From Clostridia bacterium (GTDB lineage: Bacteria; Bacillota; Clostridia; Christensenellales; DTU072), in NCBI GenBank assembly GCA_016297005.1, contig JAEDHK010000010.1:1-59641 (forward strand): DNA of 59,641 nucleotides, read 5' to 3'. How positions within the stretch are numbered: position 1 is the first letter of the stretch; every line of letters starts with the position of its first letter. The notes under the pieces are model-generated. The model did not search any database, had not been told where the DNA came from, and worked only from the letters and a program-made list of their open reading frames with translations. The translations under genes were made by a program, and so were the position numbers. Positions 52,563 through 59,641 of this stretch are shown here, one piece after another.

Positions 52563-53563
52563 CAGCCTTCCACCAATCCGACTTTGCGATATACTTTGGA
52601 AAGAGTTCTCCGAGCGATGGAACGAGCTTTTTCGGCGCCGCTCTTCGCCACGCTCATGAGATAATCTTTGTTTTTCATGTATTCGTCGTAACGCTCGCGG
52701 ATGGGACGGAACTTTTCTGCAACGGCCTCCCCAACCGCCGGTTTGAGTTGCGCATAACCCTTACCTTCAAATTCTTTTTCCAGTTCTTCAATGGTCTTTC
52801 CGGTTGCGGCCGAAAAAATAGTAAGAAGATTGCTTACGCCCGGTTTGTTTACTTCGTCGAAGCGCACGACCGAATCGCAATCGGTAACGGCGCGCTTAAA
52901 CTTGCGCATAATATCGTCCGCGCTGTCGATAATGCTGACGGTCGCGTTGACATCCGGATCGGACTTGCTCATCTTTTTGGTCGGTTCCTGCAACGAGAAT
53001 ATCTTGGCTCCCTGTTTGCCGATGTATGCTTCCGGCACGGTAAAGGTCGGACTGTACAGATTGTTGAAGCGTATAGCAAGGTCGCGGCAAAGTTCCAGAT
53101 GTTGCTTCTGGTCGATCCCAACGGGCACGAAATCGGTCTGATACAGTAAGATGTCGCTCGCCATCAAAACGGGATAGTCCAATAAGCCCATATTGATATT
53201 ATCGGTATGCTTGGCCGATTTATCCTTGAACTGGGTCATGCGTTGCGCCTCTCCGATATAAGTAAAGCAGTTAAGTATCCAGGTCAGTTCCGCATGCTCG
53301 GGCACGTGCGACTGAAAGTACATAATACTCTTTTCCGGGTCGAGTCCGCAGGCAAGATACTGTGCGAAAAAGGACATCGCCCTTTGTCTGTACTCGGCTG
53401 GCACTTGACGGACGGTCAGAGCGTGCAGATCGGCAATGGCGAAAATACTGTTGTATTCTTCGGAAAGTTTAAGCCAGTTCTGAATGGCGCCGACGTAGTT
53501 GCCGAGCGTGATACACCCGGTCGGTTGAACGGCGCTGTAAACGATTTTTTTATCACCGATCAT
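52562..53563 (-). CDS. trpS: Tryptophan-tRNA ligase
   Basis: This 333-residue class I synthetase charges tRNA-Trp. The HIGH-type motif is in QPTGCITLGNYVGAI, and KMSKSD is intact near residue 195. Its length is normal for bacterial TrpS. The ATG overlaps the thrC stop as ATGA. No T-box leader is possible inside this operon. Confidence 0.97.
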   Translation of the reverse strand: MIGDKKIVYSAVQPTGCITLGNYVGAIQNWLKLSEEYNSIFAIADLHALTVRQVPAEYRQRAMSFFAQYLACGLDPEKSIMYFQSHVPEHAELTWILNCFTYIGEAQRMTQFKDKSAKHTDNINMGLLDYPVLMASDILLYQTDFVPVGIDQKQHLELCRDLAIRFNNLYSPTFTVPEAYIGKQGAKIFSLQEPTKKMSKSDPDVNATVSIIDSADDIMRKFKRAVTDCDSVVRFDEVNKPGVSNLLTIFSAATGKTIEELEKEFEGKGYAQLKPAVGEAVAEKFRPIRERYDEYMKNKDYLMSVAKSGAEKARSIARRTLSKVYRKVGLVEG

Positions 53564-55047
53564 TTGTTTCCTCCGACAAAGGACAATACCGTATCCGCAA
53601 TCTCCGATTTATCGACCACGAGAGAGTGCAAGACGGGTTTGTCGTTCAAAGAAGCGATCGCTTCGGGTATTTCCGTCGAAGTCATACGAGAAAGGCGTTT
53701 TGCCGCCTTGATGGCGTCGTTATCTTTGATATGGCAAGAAGCGTCAAGGACGCTCTGCGGAAACTTATACGGACTGGCGGTGCTGACGACCACGGTAGGC
53801 GTGGTATCGTCGTAGACCTCGTTCATATACTTAAAGAACGCGGTAACGCCGACGGCGGTATGAGGATCGAGCAGATAAGAATAATCGTCGTAAAAATTAT
53901 CGATAGTCTCCTTCGTTTCTTCTTCGCTGCAACTGTATCCGAGAAACTCGGGCGCTTTATCGTATAAAACGTCTTCGTCGACGACGTACAGTCCAAAGTC
54001 TTTCAGATCCTTCATAAGAGAAGCCACCTCTTTCGGATCGCGGTCGAGGATCTCGTACACAAGACGTTCGAGATTGCTGCTGATGAGGATATCCATAGAC
54101 GGACTGATCGTCTTATGGAAGGGACGCTTAGAGTCGTATTTCCCGGTCGAGAAGAAGTCGGTCAAAACGTCGTTACAGTTACTTGCGACGATCAAATGCT
54201 GAATCGGCAAACCCATGCGCTTGGCGTAATAACCGGCGAGAATATTGCCGAAATTACCACTCGGAACGACAAAATTGACTTGTTGTCCCAGCTCGATCTC
54301 TTCCGCGTTGACAAGATCGCAATAAGAAGAAAAATAATACGCGATCTGAGGAACGAGACGACCGAAGTTAATGGAGTTTGCGCTGGATAATTCGTATCCG
54401 AGATCAGAAAACTTCCGTCTCATTTCCGGATCGGAGAAGATCTTCTTGACGGCCGTTTGTGCGTCGTCGAAATTGCCCTTGACGCCGAGAACGTGAACGT
54501 TATTTCCGTCGGTGGTAATCATCTGACGCTTCTGCATATCGCTGACGCCTTCCGCCGGGTACAAAACGGTAATCTCAACGCCGTCTACGTTCTTAAATCC
54601 TTCCAACGCCGCTTTGCCCGTATCTCCGCTGGTCGCAACGAGAATCTGCGTCTTCTTTTCCGCGCCCGTTTTCTTTTTACTGCCGGTAAGCAGATATGGC
54701 AAAACGGTCAAAGCGATATCCTTGAACGCAAGCGTCGGCCCGTGGAACAGTTCGAGCAGGAACAAGCCGTCGTCCACCTTGATAACGGGAGCGGCTTCTC
54801 CGTCGAAGCGAGAATATGCTTTTTGGGTATATCCGAGCAATTCTTCATAAGAAAAATCGGTCAGATATTTACTCATGATATATGCGGAACGCTCCGGATA
54901 TTCCAGAGCGGCAAGATCTCCGATATCTTCCAAAGAAATCTCCGGAAAAGACTCGGGAACGAACAGCCCGCCATCGTCGGCAAGGCCTTTAACAATGGCT
55001 TCGGCTCCGCTGACCGGTCCGAAACCTCTCGTGCTGAAAAATTTCAT
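53560..55047 (-). CDS. thrC: Threonine synthase
   Basis: This 495-residue PLP enzyme converts O-phosphohomoserine to threonine. It is the long class, with the N-terminal RGFGPVSGAEAIVKGLADDGGLFVP. The PLP lysine is in HGPTLAFKDIAL, and the phosphate-binding loop is VPSGNFGNILAGYYAK. No homoserine dehydrogenase or kinase gene is in the window; asd at 17032 makes the shared precursor. GGAAG precedes the ATG. It overlaps trpS by four bases. Confidence 0.97.
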   Translation of the reverse strand: MKFFSTRGFGPVSGAEAIVKGLADDGGLFVPESFPEISLEDIGDLAALEYPERSAYIMSKYLTDFSYEELLGYTQKAYSRFDGEAAPVIKVDDGLFLLELFHGPTLAFKDIALTVLPYLLTGSKKKTGAEKKTQILVATSGDTGKAALEGFKNVDGVEITVLYPAEGVSDMQKRQMITTDGNNVHVLGVKGNFDDAQTAVKKIFSDPEMRRKFSDLGYELSSANSINFGRLVPQIAYYFSSYCDLVNAEEIELGQQVNFVVPSGNFGNILAGYYAKRMGLPIQHLIVASNCNDVLTDFFSTGKYDSKRPFHKTISPSMDILISSNLERLVYEILDRDPKEVASLMKDLKDFGLYVVDEDVLYDKAPEFLGYSCSEEETKETIDNFYDDYSYLLDPHTAVGVTAFFKYMNEVYDDTTPTVVVSTASPYKFPQSVLDASCHIKDNDAIKAAKRLSRMTSTEIPEAIASLNDKPVLHSLVVDKSEIADTVLSFVGGNK

Positions 55048-55066
55048 GACTCTTCCTTATTTATTA

Positions 55067-55480
55067 TTAAAGGTATTTTTTTACGAATTCGGGCAGCTTA
55101 TCGACAGCGCAGCTGACGGTAAGAACGAACTTGACCATAGACTTTTCTCCAATGGCGTCGAGAGCCATAAAAAAGTCGGCCATAGAGGAGCTTCCGATCT
55201 CGGTGGCGAGCATCTTATGAATGCCGTCGATGAATACGTATTCGATATCATAGTTAGCGCAGAGCAAGCCCTTGATAAATCCGATCAAGCGATCGAAATT
55301 ATTGACTCCCTCTTCGGCGACGTCGATAAAGCGCACTTCGGGCTTGATCTCCTGTCTGTAACGGTCGGTAGTTGCCAAAACGACGTCGATCCCCTTTCCG
55401 GATACGGCGGTATCGTTGACAAAATTAATCAGCTTTTTGGTCTTTCCGGACCCCTTTTCACCCGCGATGATCTGAATCAT
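55067..55480 (-). CDS. Small P-loop ATPase of unknown function
   Basis: This 137-residue protein has a clear Walker A (GEKGSGKTKK, residues 7-16) and a Walker B-like strand EYVFIDG (about 79-85) with DGIHKM following. The layout resembles small RecA-like or thymidine-kinase-like ATPases, but there is no zinc site or lasso, so thymidine kinase is unlikely. Its start overlaps the stop of the LeuA-like gene as ATGA. It may be a single-domain ATPase specific to Clostridia. Confidence 0.7.
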   Translation of the reverse strand: MIQIIAGEKGSGKTKKLINFVNDTAVSGKGIDVVLATTDRYRQEIKPEVRFIDVAEEGVNNFDRLIGFIKGLLCANYDIEYVFIDGIHKMLATEIGSSSMADFFMALDAIGEKSMVKFVLTVSCAVDKLPEFVKKYL

Positions 55481-56907
55481 TTCTTCAATTCTCCTTTTGC
55501 TTTTTTAATATATTTCAGTTTCCTATAAAACTCAATATCGATGGATTTGATGAATTCTTTTATTTCGTAGTCGCTCATGGCGGTCGTTCTGCCGGAAGCG
55601 TACTCCTTATCCACAAGTTCTTTGACTTTGGCGACGATTTCGTCCTTTTTGTCGATCCTATCGTCTCCATCGAGATTAAAGTAAGCGTTAAACCAGAACG
55701 CAATGCCCGCAAGACCGCTATGACTGTCGACGGCGACGCGCACCTTTCTGTTCAGCAAGGTTTCCGTGTCAAAAATATTATAGATCTCTTCGTCTTTCAA
55801 CAGGCCGTCGGCGTGGATACCCGCGCGGGTCGTATTAAAGTTTTTACCGACGAACGGAGTCTGCGGCGGAATCTCGTATCCTATCTTCTCCTCGAAGTAA
55901 TGAGCGATATCCGTAATAACGGAGAGATCCATGTCGTCGGTGGTGCCTTTGATAGAAGCGTACTCGATAACCATGGCTTCGAGTGGGCAGTTACCCGTTC
56001 TTTCTCCGATACCGAGGAGCGAACAGTTGACGCCGGAAGCGCCGTAAAGCCATGCCGTGCTGGCGTTCACAACGGCCTTATAAAAGTCGTTGTGTCCGTG
56101 CCACTCGATGAGCTCGGAAGGAATGCCGCCGTAATGGCGCAAACCGTAAATAATGCCCTGTACGCTGCGCGGCAAAGAAACGCCGGGATAGCTAAGACCA
56201 TAACCAAGGGTGTCGCAACAACGGATTTTGATGGGAATGCCGCTTTCGTCCATGAGATTTTTGAGTTCGCATACAAAGGGAATAACGAACCCATAGAAAT
56301 CGGCGCGGGTAATGTCCTCGAAGTGACATCTCGGACGGATGCCGGCGTCGAGGGCCGCTTTAATAATGCCGAGATACTTATCGAGCGCCTGACGGCGGGT
56401 CATGTTCATCTTTTTGAAAATATGATAGTCGGAACAACTGACCAGAATGCCCGTTTCTTCCACGTGCATTTCTTTTACGAGCGCAAAATCCTTTTCGTTA
56501 GCGCGGATCCAACTGGTAACCTCGGGATACCTGAGTCCCAGATCCTGACAACGTTGAAGAGCCTCTTTATCCTTGTCGCTGTAAACGAAAAACTCGCTCT
56601 GACGAATGATGCCTTTGGGTCCGCCCAACTTGGAAAGCAACGTAAACAGATCGACGATCTGCTCCACTTCGTACGGAGAACGGGACTGCTGTCCGTCGCG
56701 GAAGGTCGTGTCTGTGATCCAGATGTCTTTGGGACAACCGAGAGGAACGTTACGGAAGTTGAACGCGACTTTGGGAATGGATGTATAATCGAACAGGTTG
56801 CGATAGAGCTGAGGCTCTTTTACGTCCTGCAACGAATAATTATAGCTGTGTTCCTCCAAAATGTTGTTCTTGCCAAGATAAACGTCGTTGGTAATAATTT
56901 GATCCAT
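55477..56907 (-). CDS. LeuA-like DRE-TIM metallolyase (isopropylmalate/homocitrate/citrate synthase family)
   Basis: This 476-residue protein has the acyl-CoA-dependent aldol-condensing barrel: TDTTFRDGQQSR (the DRE-type site), RPRCHFEDITRAD, the metal motif EWHGHND and GERTGNCPLEAMV. The helical linker follows (FNTTRAGIHADGLLKDEEIY), but the C-terminal LeuA allosteric domain is absent. It could be 2-isopropylmalate, homocitrate or Re-citrate synthase; leuB/C/D are not near. The aconitase-family hydratase at 27187 would suit a citrate or homocitrate route. GGAG precedes the ATG. Confidence 0.82.
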   Translation of the reverse strand: MDQIITNDVYLGKNNILEEHSYNYSLQDVKEPQLYRNLFDYTSIPKVAFNFRNVPLGCPKDIWITDTTFRDGQQSRSPYEVEQIVDLFTLLSKLGGPKGIIRQSEFFVYSDKDKEALQRCQDLGLRYPEVTSWIRANEKDFALVKEMHVEETGILVSCSDYHIFKKMNMTRRQALDKYLGIIKAALDAGIRPRCHFEDITRADFYGFVIPFVCELKNLMDESGIPIKIRCCDTLGYGLSYPGVSLPRSVQGIIYGLRHYGGIPSELIEWHGHNDFYKAVVNASTAWLYGASGVNCSLLGIGERTGNCPLEAMVIEYASIKGTTDDMDLSVITDIAHYFEEKIGYEIPPQTPFVGKNFNTTRAGIHADGLLKDEEIYNIFDTETLLNRKVRVAVDSHSGLAGIAFWFNAYFNLDGDDRIDKKDEIVAKVKELVDKEYASGRTTAMSDYEIKEFIKSIDIEFYRKLKYIKKAKGELKK

Positions 56908-56917
56908 TTTCTTTCTC

Positions 56918-57985
56918 CTAATCTACTAACTTGCTGAGTTTGGCGTCTCTGTCGGCGAGGGCCAGACTCTCGATCATTTCAAAAATATCTCCGTCCAGAA
57001 AAGCGGGGAGCGTATAAAGCGTCTTACCGATACGGTGATCGGTTACCCTGCCTTGCGGATAGTTATAGGTGCGGATACGTTCGCTGCGATCGCCGGTGCC
57101 GATCTGCATATGACGATTGGCGGCGTATTCGCTGTCCTTTTGTCCCTGATAATAGTCGTACAAACGACTTTTGAGGACGTTCATTGCTTTTTCTTTATTC
57201 TTTAACTGGCTCCGTTCGTCCTGACAAGCTACGACGAGATTGAGCGGTAAGTAGGTAATACGCACGGCCGAGCTGACCTTGTTGACGTTTTGTCCGCCGG
57301 CGCCGCCGCTGCGATAGGTATCAATTTTGAGGTCTTTTTCGTTGATCTCGAAGTCGACTTCGTCCGCTTCGGGAAGAACGGCCACGGTTGCGGTGGAAGT
57401 ATGCACTCTCCCCTGAGATTCCGTTTCGGGAACGCGTTGCACTCTGTGCACGCCGCTTTCGTATTTTAATTTACTGTAAGCGCCCTGTCCTCTGATCATG
57501 TAAGTAGCTTCTTTGATACCGCCCAGTTCCGTTTCGTTCACGTCGACGTCTTCCATCTTCCAACGCATACGTTCGGCATAGCGATGGTACATGCGAGCAA
57601 GCTCCGTCGCGAAAAGCGCCGCTTCGTCGCCGCCTGCGCCGCCTCTGATTTCGATAATAACGTTCTTTTCGTCCATGGGATCTTTCGGCAGAAGAAGAAT
57701 TTTCATCTGACGAACGTATTCTTCGCACTTTTCTTTCAGATCGTAATATTCCGCTTCGGCGATTTCTTTGATATCGGGTTCATCGCCGTTCATCATGGCT
57801 TTGCAGTCTTCCATTTCTTTACAGGCTTTGAGATAAGAGCGATAAACCCCGATGACTTCTTCCATCGCGGCGTGTTCTTTACAAAGACGCTGCCACTCCT
57901 CTCTGCGAGCGACAACGTCCGGATCGGAAATCAGTCTTACCAACTCCTCGTATCTCTTTTCCATATATTCCAATCTTTCAAACAT
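56918..57985 (-). CDS. prfA: Peptide chain release factor 1
   Basis: This 355-residue RF1 ends translation at UAA and UAG. The GGQ loop is SGGAGGQNVNKVSSAVR, target of PrmC methylation, and the PrmC gene is the preceding one. EIRGGAGGDEAALFA and GVHRVQRVPETESQGR are standard. The ATG overlaps the PrmC stop as TAATG. The length is normal. Confidence 0.97.
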   Translation of the reverse strand: MFERLEYMEKRYEELVRLISDPDVVARREEWQRLCKEHAAMEEVIGVYRSYLKACKEMEDCKAMMNGDEPDIKEIAEAEYYDLKEKCEEYVRQMKILLLPKDPMDEKNVIIEIRGGAGGDEAALFATELARMYHRYAERMRWKMEDVDVNETELGGIKEATYMIRGQGAYSKLKYESGVHRVQRVPETESQGRVHTSTATVAVLPEADEVDFEINEKDLKIDTYRSGGAGGQNVNKVSSAVRITYLPLNLVVACQDERSQLKNKEKAMNVLKSRLYDYYQGQKDSEYAANRHMQIGTGDRSERIRTYNYPQGRVTDHRIGKTLYTLPAFLDGDIFEMIESLALADRDAKLSKLVD

Positions 57986-59641
57986 TATTCTTCCTTATTG
58001 CCTTTTTTCGGTTTTGCGACGACTACCCTTGCGATGGGAGGATCGTTATAATCGTATACGAACCGTACGTCGTAATCGGGTAACATCTCCGCTACCTTTT
58101 CCGCCTGTCCGATCCCGACTTCCATCAGAAGGACGCCATTCTCTTTCAGATATTGCTTCGCCTGTGCGCAAACGTCGCGATAGGCGTCGAGTCCGTCCGC
58201 GCCGCCGTCCAAAGCAAGGCGGGGTTCGTAATCTTTTACTTTTTTATCCAGTTCGGCGATCTGGCCACCGGGGATATAGGGTGGATTGGCCGTAATGACG
58301 TCGAACGTCTTTCCTCTGTGCGGCGCAAAAAAGCTCCCTTGTTTAAACGTTATTTCCGCATTCAGTTTAGCCGCGTTAATCCTTGCCAGTTGTAATGCGT
58401 CGGCGGAGATATCGGAGGCGGTAACGGAGGCGTTCGTTTCTTTTTTGATCGTAATGGCGACGATACCGCTACCGGTACAGATATCGAGCACTTCGGCGTT
58501 TTCTCTCGCTTTTACTTCTTTTATCGCCTCTTCGGCGAGACGTTCGGTATCCTGCCGCGGAATAAGCGCGCGCTGATCGCACGCAAAATCATATCCGTAA
58601 AAACACGCCGTGCCAAGCACGTACTGGATAGGCGCGCCTTTCTGGCAACGGGAAGCGTACGAATACGCCCTGTCCTGCTGATCCTTGTTGATGCGACGTC
58701 CGTCGTAAAGATCGGTACGATTTTTCGCGCCTGAAACGAACATTGCGATCAGTTCCGCTTCTTCTTTGTTTCCGAGCGTCAATTCCATCTTTTTCACGAT
58801 CCGTTCCGGCGTGGTAAAAAACTCAAATTTCTGCGTGGGACGGGCAAGATCGGCTTCCAATGCCATAACTTCGTTAAAAGCGGCGATGGCGACTTCCAAC
58901 ATGTCGTCTTCCGGTTCTCTCGTCGTCAGTCTTTGCAAAAGCAGACCGGGCTTTTTACAAGCGCGGGCAAAAAGGTTATCGTATTTTGCGAACCACTTCA
59001 AAAATTCGTACGAAACGCCGGCCACAACGGGTACGAGCGCAAGTCTGACCAAAATGCGGACGATCACCTGCAATACGGCGCCCTGCACGGGAACGAGCAT
59101 ATCGACGGGTAAAACGGTAAAGAACAGAATGGACACGATCATTACGATGAACATAAACGTGGTGCCGCATCTGTCATGCGCGGTAGAAAACCGTTGCGCA
59201 TTCTTCGGCGTCAATTCCAATCCGTTTTCGAAACAAGTTATAGTCTTATGTTCAGCGCCGTGATACATGAATAAACGATGAATATCTTTCATTTTCGAGA
59301 TCAAAGCTATATAACCGACGAAAATGAGAACGCGCATAAACCCGGAAATGACGTTATAGAGGACGTTATAACCGAAGTTCTGCCAAAAACTGTATTCATC
59401 CGCGCCGATATTCTTGACAAAAGGACTCTGAATGGCAGGAAGACCAGGGATTTGGAAAAACGCCCAAGCGATCAGGTTGGGAATGACCACGAAAAGACCG
59501 ACGCTGAGGATCACGCCGAGGACGATCCCAACGAAAGTAACGACGTCCATGATGTCGATCTTAAAGGTCTTTGCAAGCCACTTTTCAAACTTAGACGGTT
59601 CTTCGTCGTCCATACCGAAAACTTCGGTCGAACGGGTGGTG
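57985..59641 (-). CDS. DUF1385-PrmC fusion, 5' end outside the window
   Basis: The frame is open to the window edge. The first visible Met (59613) is internal: upstream codons read TTRSTEVFG, typical DUF1385 sequence. The visible DUF1385 part (YqhQ-like membrane protein) has several helices and FMYHGAEHKTITCFENG. It runs directly into PrmC, with TPERIVKKMELTL, PIQYVLGTACFYGYDF, the SAM motif LDICTGSGIVAI and catalytic NPPYIP (about residue 443 from 59613). PrmC methylates the GGQ Gln of RF1, encoded next. Both are separate neighbouring genes elsewhere, so this is a fusion. Confidence 0.92.
   Translation of the reverse strand, partial: TTRSTEVFGMDDEEPSKFEKWLAKTFKIDIMDVVTFVGIVLGVILSVGLFVVIPNLIAWAFFQIPGLPAIQSPFVKNIGADEYSFWQNFGYNVLYNVISGFMRVLIFVGYIALISKMKDIHRLFMYHGAEHKTITCFENGLELTPKNAQRFSTAHDRCGTTFMFIVMIVSILFFTVLPVDMLVPVQGAVLQVIVRILVRLALVPVVAGVSYEFLKWFAKYDNLFARACKKPGLLLQRLTTREPEDDMLEVAIAAFNEVMALEADLARPTQKFEFFTTPERIVKKMELTLGNKEEAELIAMFVSGAKNRTDLYDGRRINKDQQDRAYSYASRCQKGAPIQYVLGTACFYGYDFACDQRALIPRQDTERLAEEAIKEVKARENAEVLDICTGSGIVAITIKKETNASVTASDISADALQLARINAAKLNAEITFKQGSFFAPHRGKTFDVITANPPYIPGGQIAELDKKVKDYEPRLALDGGADGLDAYRDVCAQAKQYLKENGVLLMEVGIGQAEKVAEMLPDYDVRFVYDYNDPPIARVVVAKPKKGNKEE

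Noticed and set aside
55720..56937. A 405-codon plus-strand frame opposite the LeuA-like gene (and similar ones opposite dnaE and the hydratase).
   Set aside because: The opposite strand encodes a clearly conserved enzyme; the antisense product has no recognisable family and no ribosome site.

Overview
The window looks like a gene-dense stretch of chromosome from an endospore-forming or recently endospore-forming member of the Firmicutes, class Clostridia. I cannot place it below class. The evidence is the gene content (YqfC, YqfD, a SpoIIQ-like LytM protein, YlbJ and a PdaB-like deacetylase), strong GGAGG-type ribosome binding sites, and the conserved Firmicutes order yqfC-yqfD-pgpH-ybeY-era-yqzL-recO-ppdK. 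Base composition is moderate by eye. Nearly all genes lie on the minus strand. No gap between genes exceeds about 250 bases. I saw no tRNA, rRNA, CRISPR array, insertion sequence or prophage.

Layout, left to right. 41-10353: ppdK, then (read on the minus strand) yggS-sepF-lspA-rluD-yqfC-yqfD-pgpH-ybeY/era-yqzL-recO, a compact, mostly overlapping operon joining division, lipoprotein processing, sporulation, c-di-AMP turnover, ribosome maturation and recombination repair. 10398-16909: a tandem-OB SSB-like protein, a PdaB-like deacetylase, a divergent PurD, an RlmI-type methyltransferase and a large SARP/MalT-like regulator with a decayed ATPase. 17032-18780: asd-dapB on the plus strand. 18891-22749: a lipoprotein, proS and a small Ig-like lipoprotein. 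22994-25759: a P1-family peptidase, the SpoIIQ-like protein and YlbJ. 25745-34909: a coiled-coil protein, an rsmD/coaD fusion, an aconitase-family hydratase, a YkvI transporter, dnaE and whiA. 34893-41722: murB, a HAD phosphatase, uvrC, a GH20 hexosaminidase, a small membrane protein and a transposase-derived protein. 41754-49034: a 2426-residue lipoprotein with Ig-like domains. 49123-52562: ung and an unusual Cys-rich/J-domain/DUF5685 cluster. 52562-59641: trpS, thrC, a P-loop protein, a LeuA-like enzyme, prfA and a DUF1385/PrmC fusion cut by the window edge.

Three themes stand out. First, three neighbouring-gene fusions (YbeY-Era, RsmD-CoaD, DUF1385-PrmC). Second, several promoters whose -10 box ends only 6-7 bases before the start codon, suggesting leaderless mRNAs. 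Third, a cluster at 49847-52562 in which a DUF5685 protein carries Asp-rich motifs resembling head-to-head prenyl synthases, beside a J-like protein without HPD and with an 11-Cys tail, a small membrane protein and an 8-Cys peptide. The third is the best candidate here for an undescribed system.
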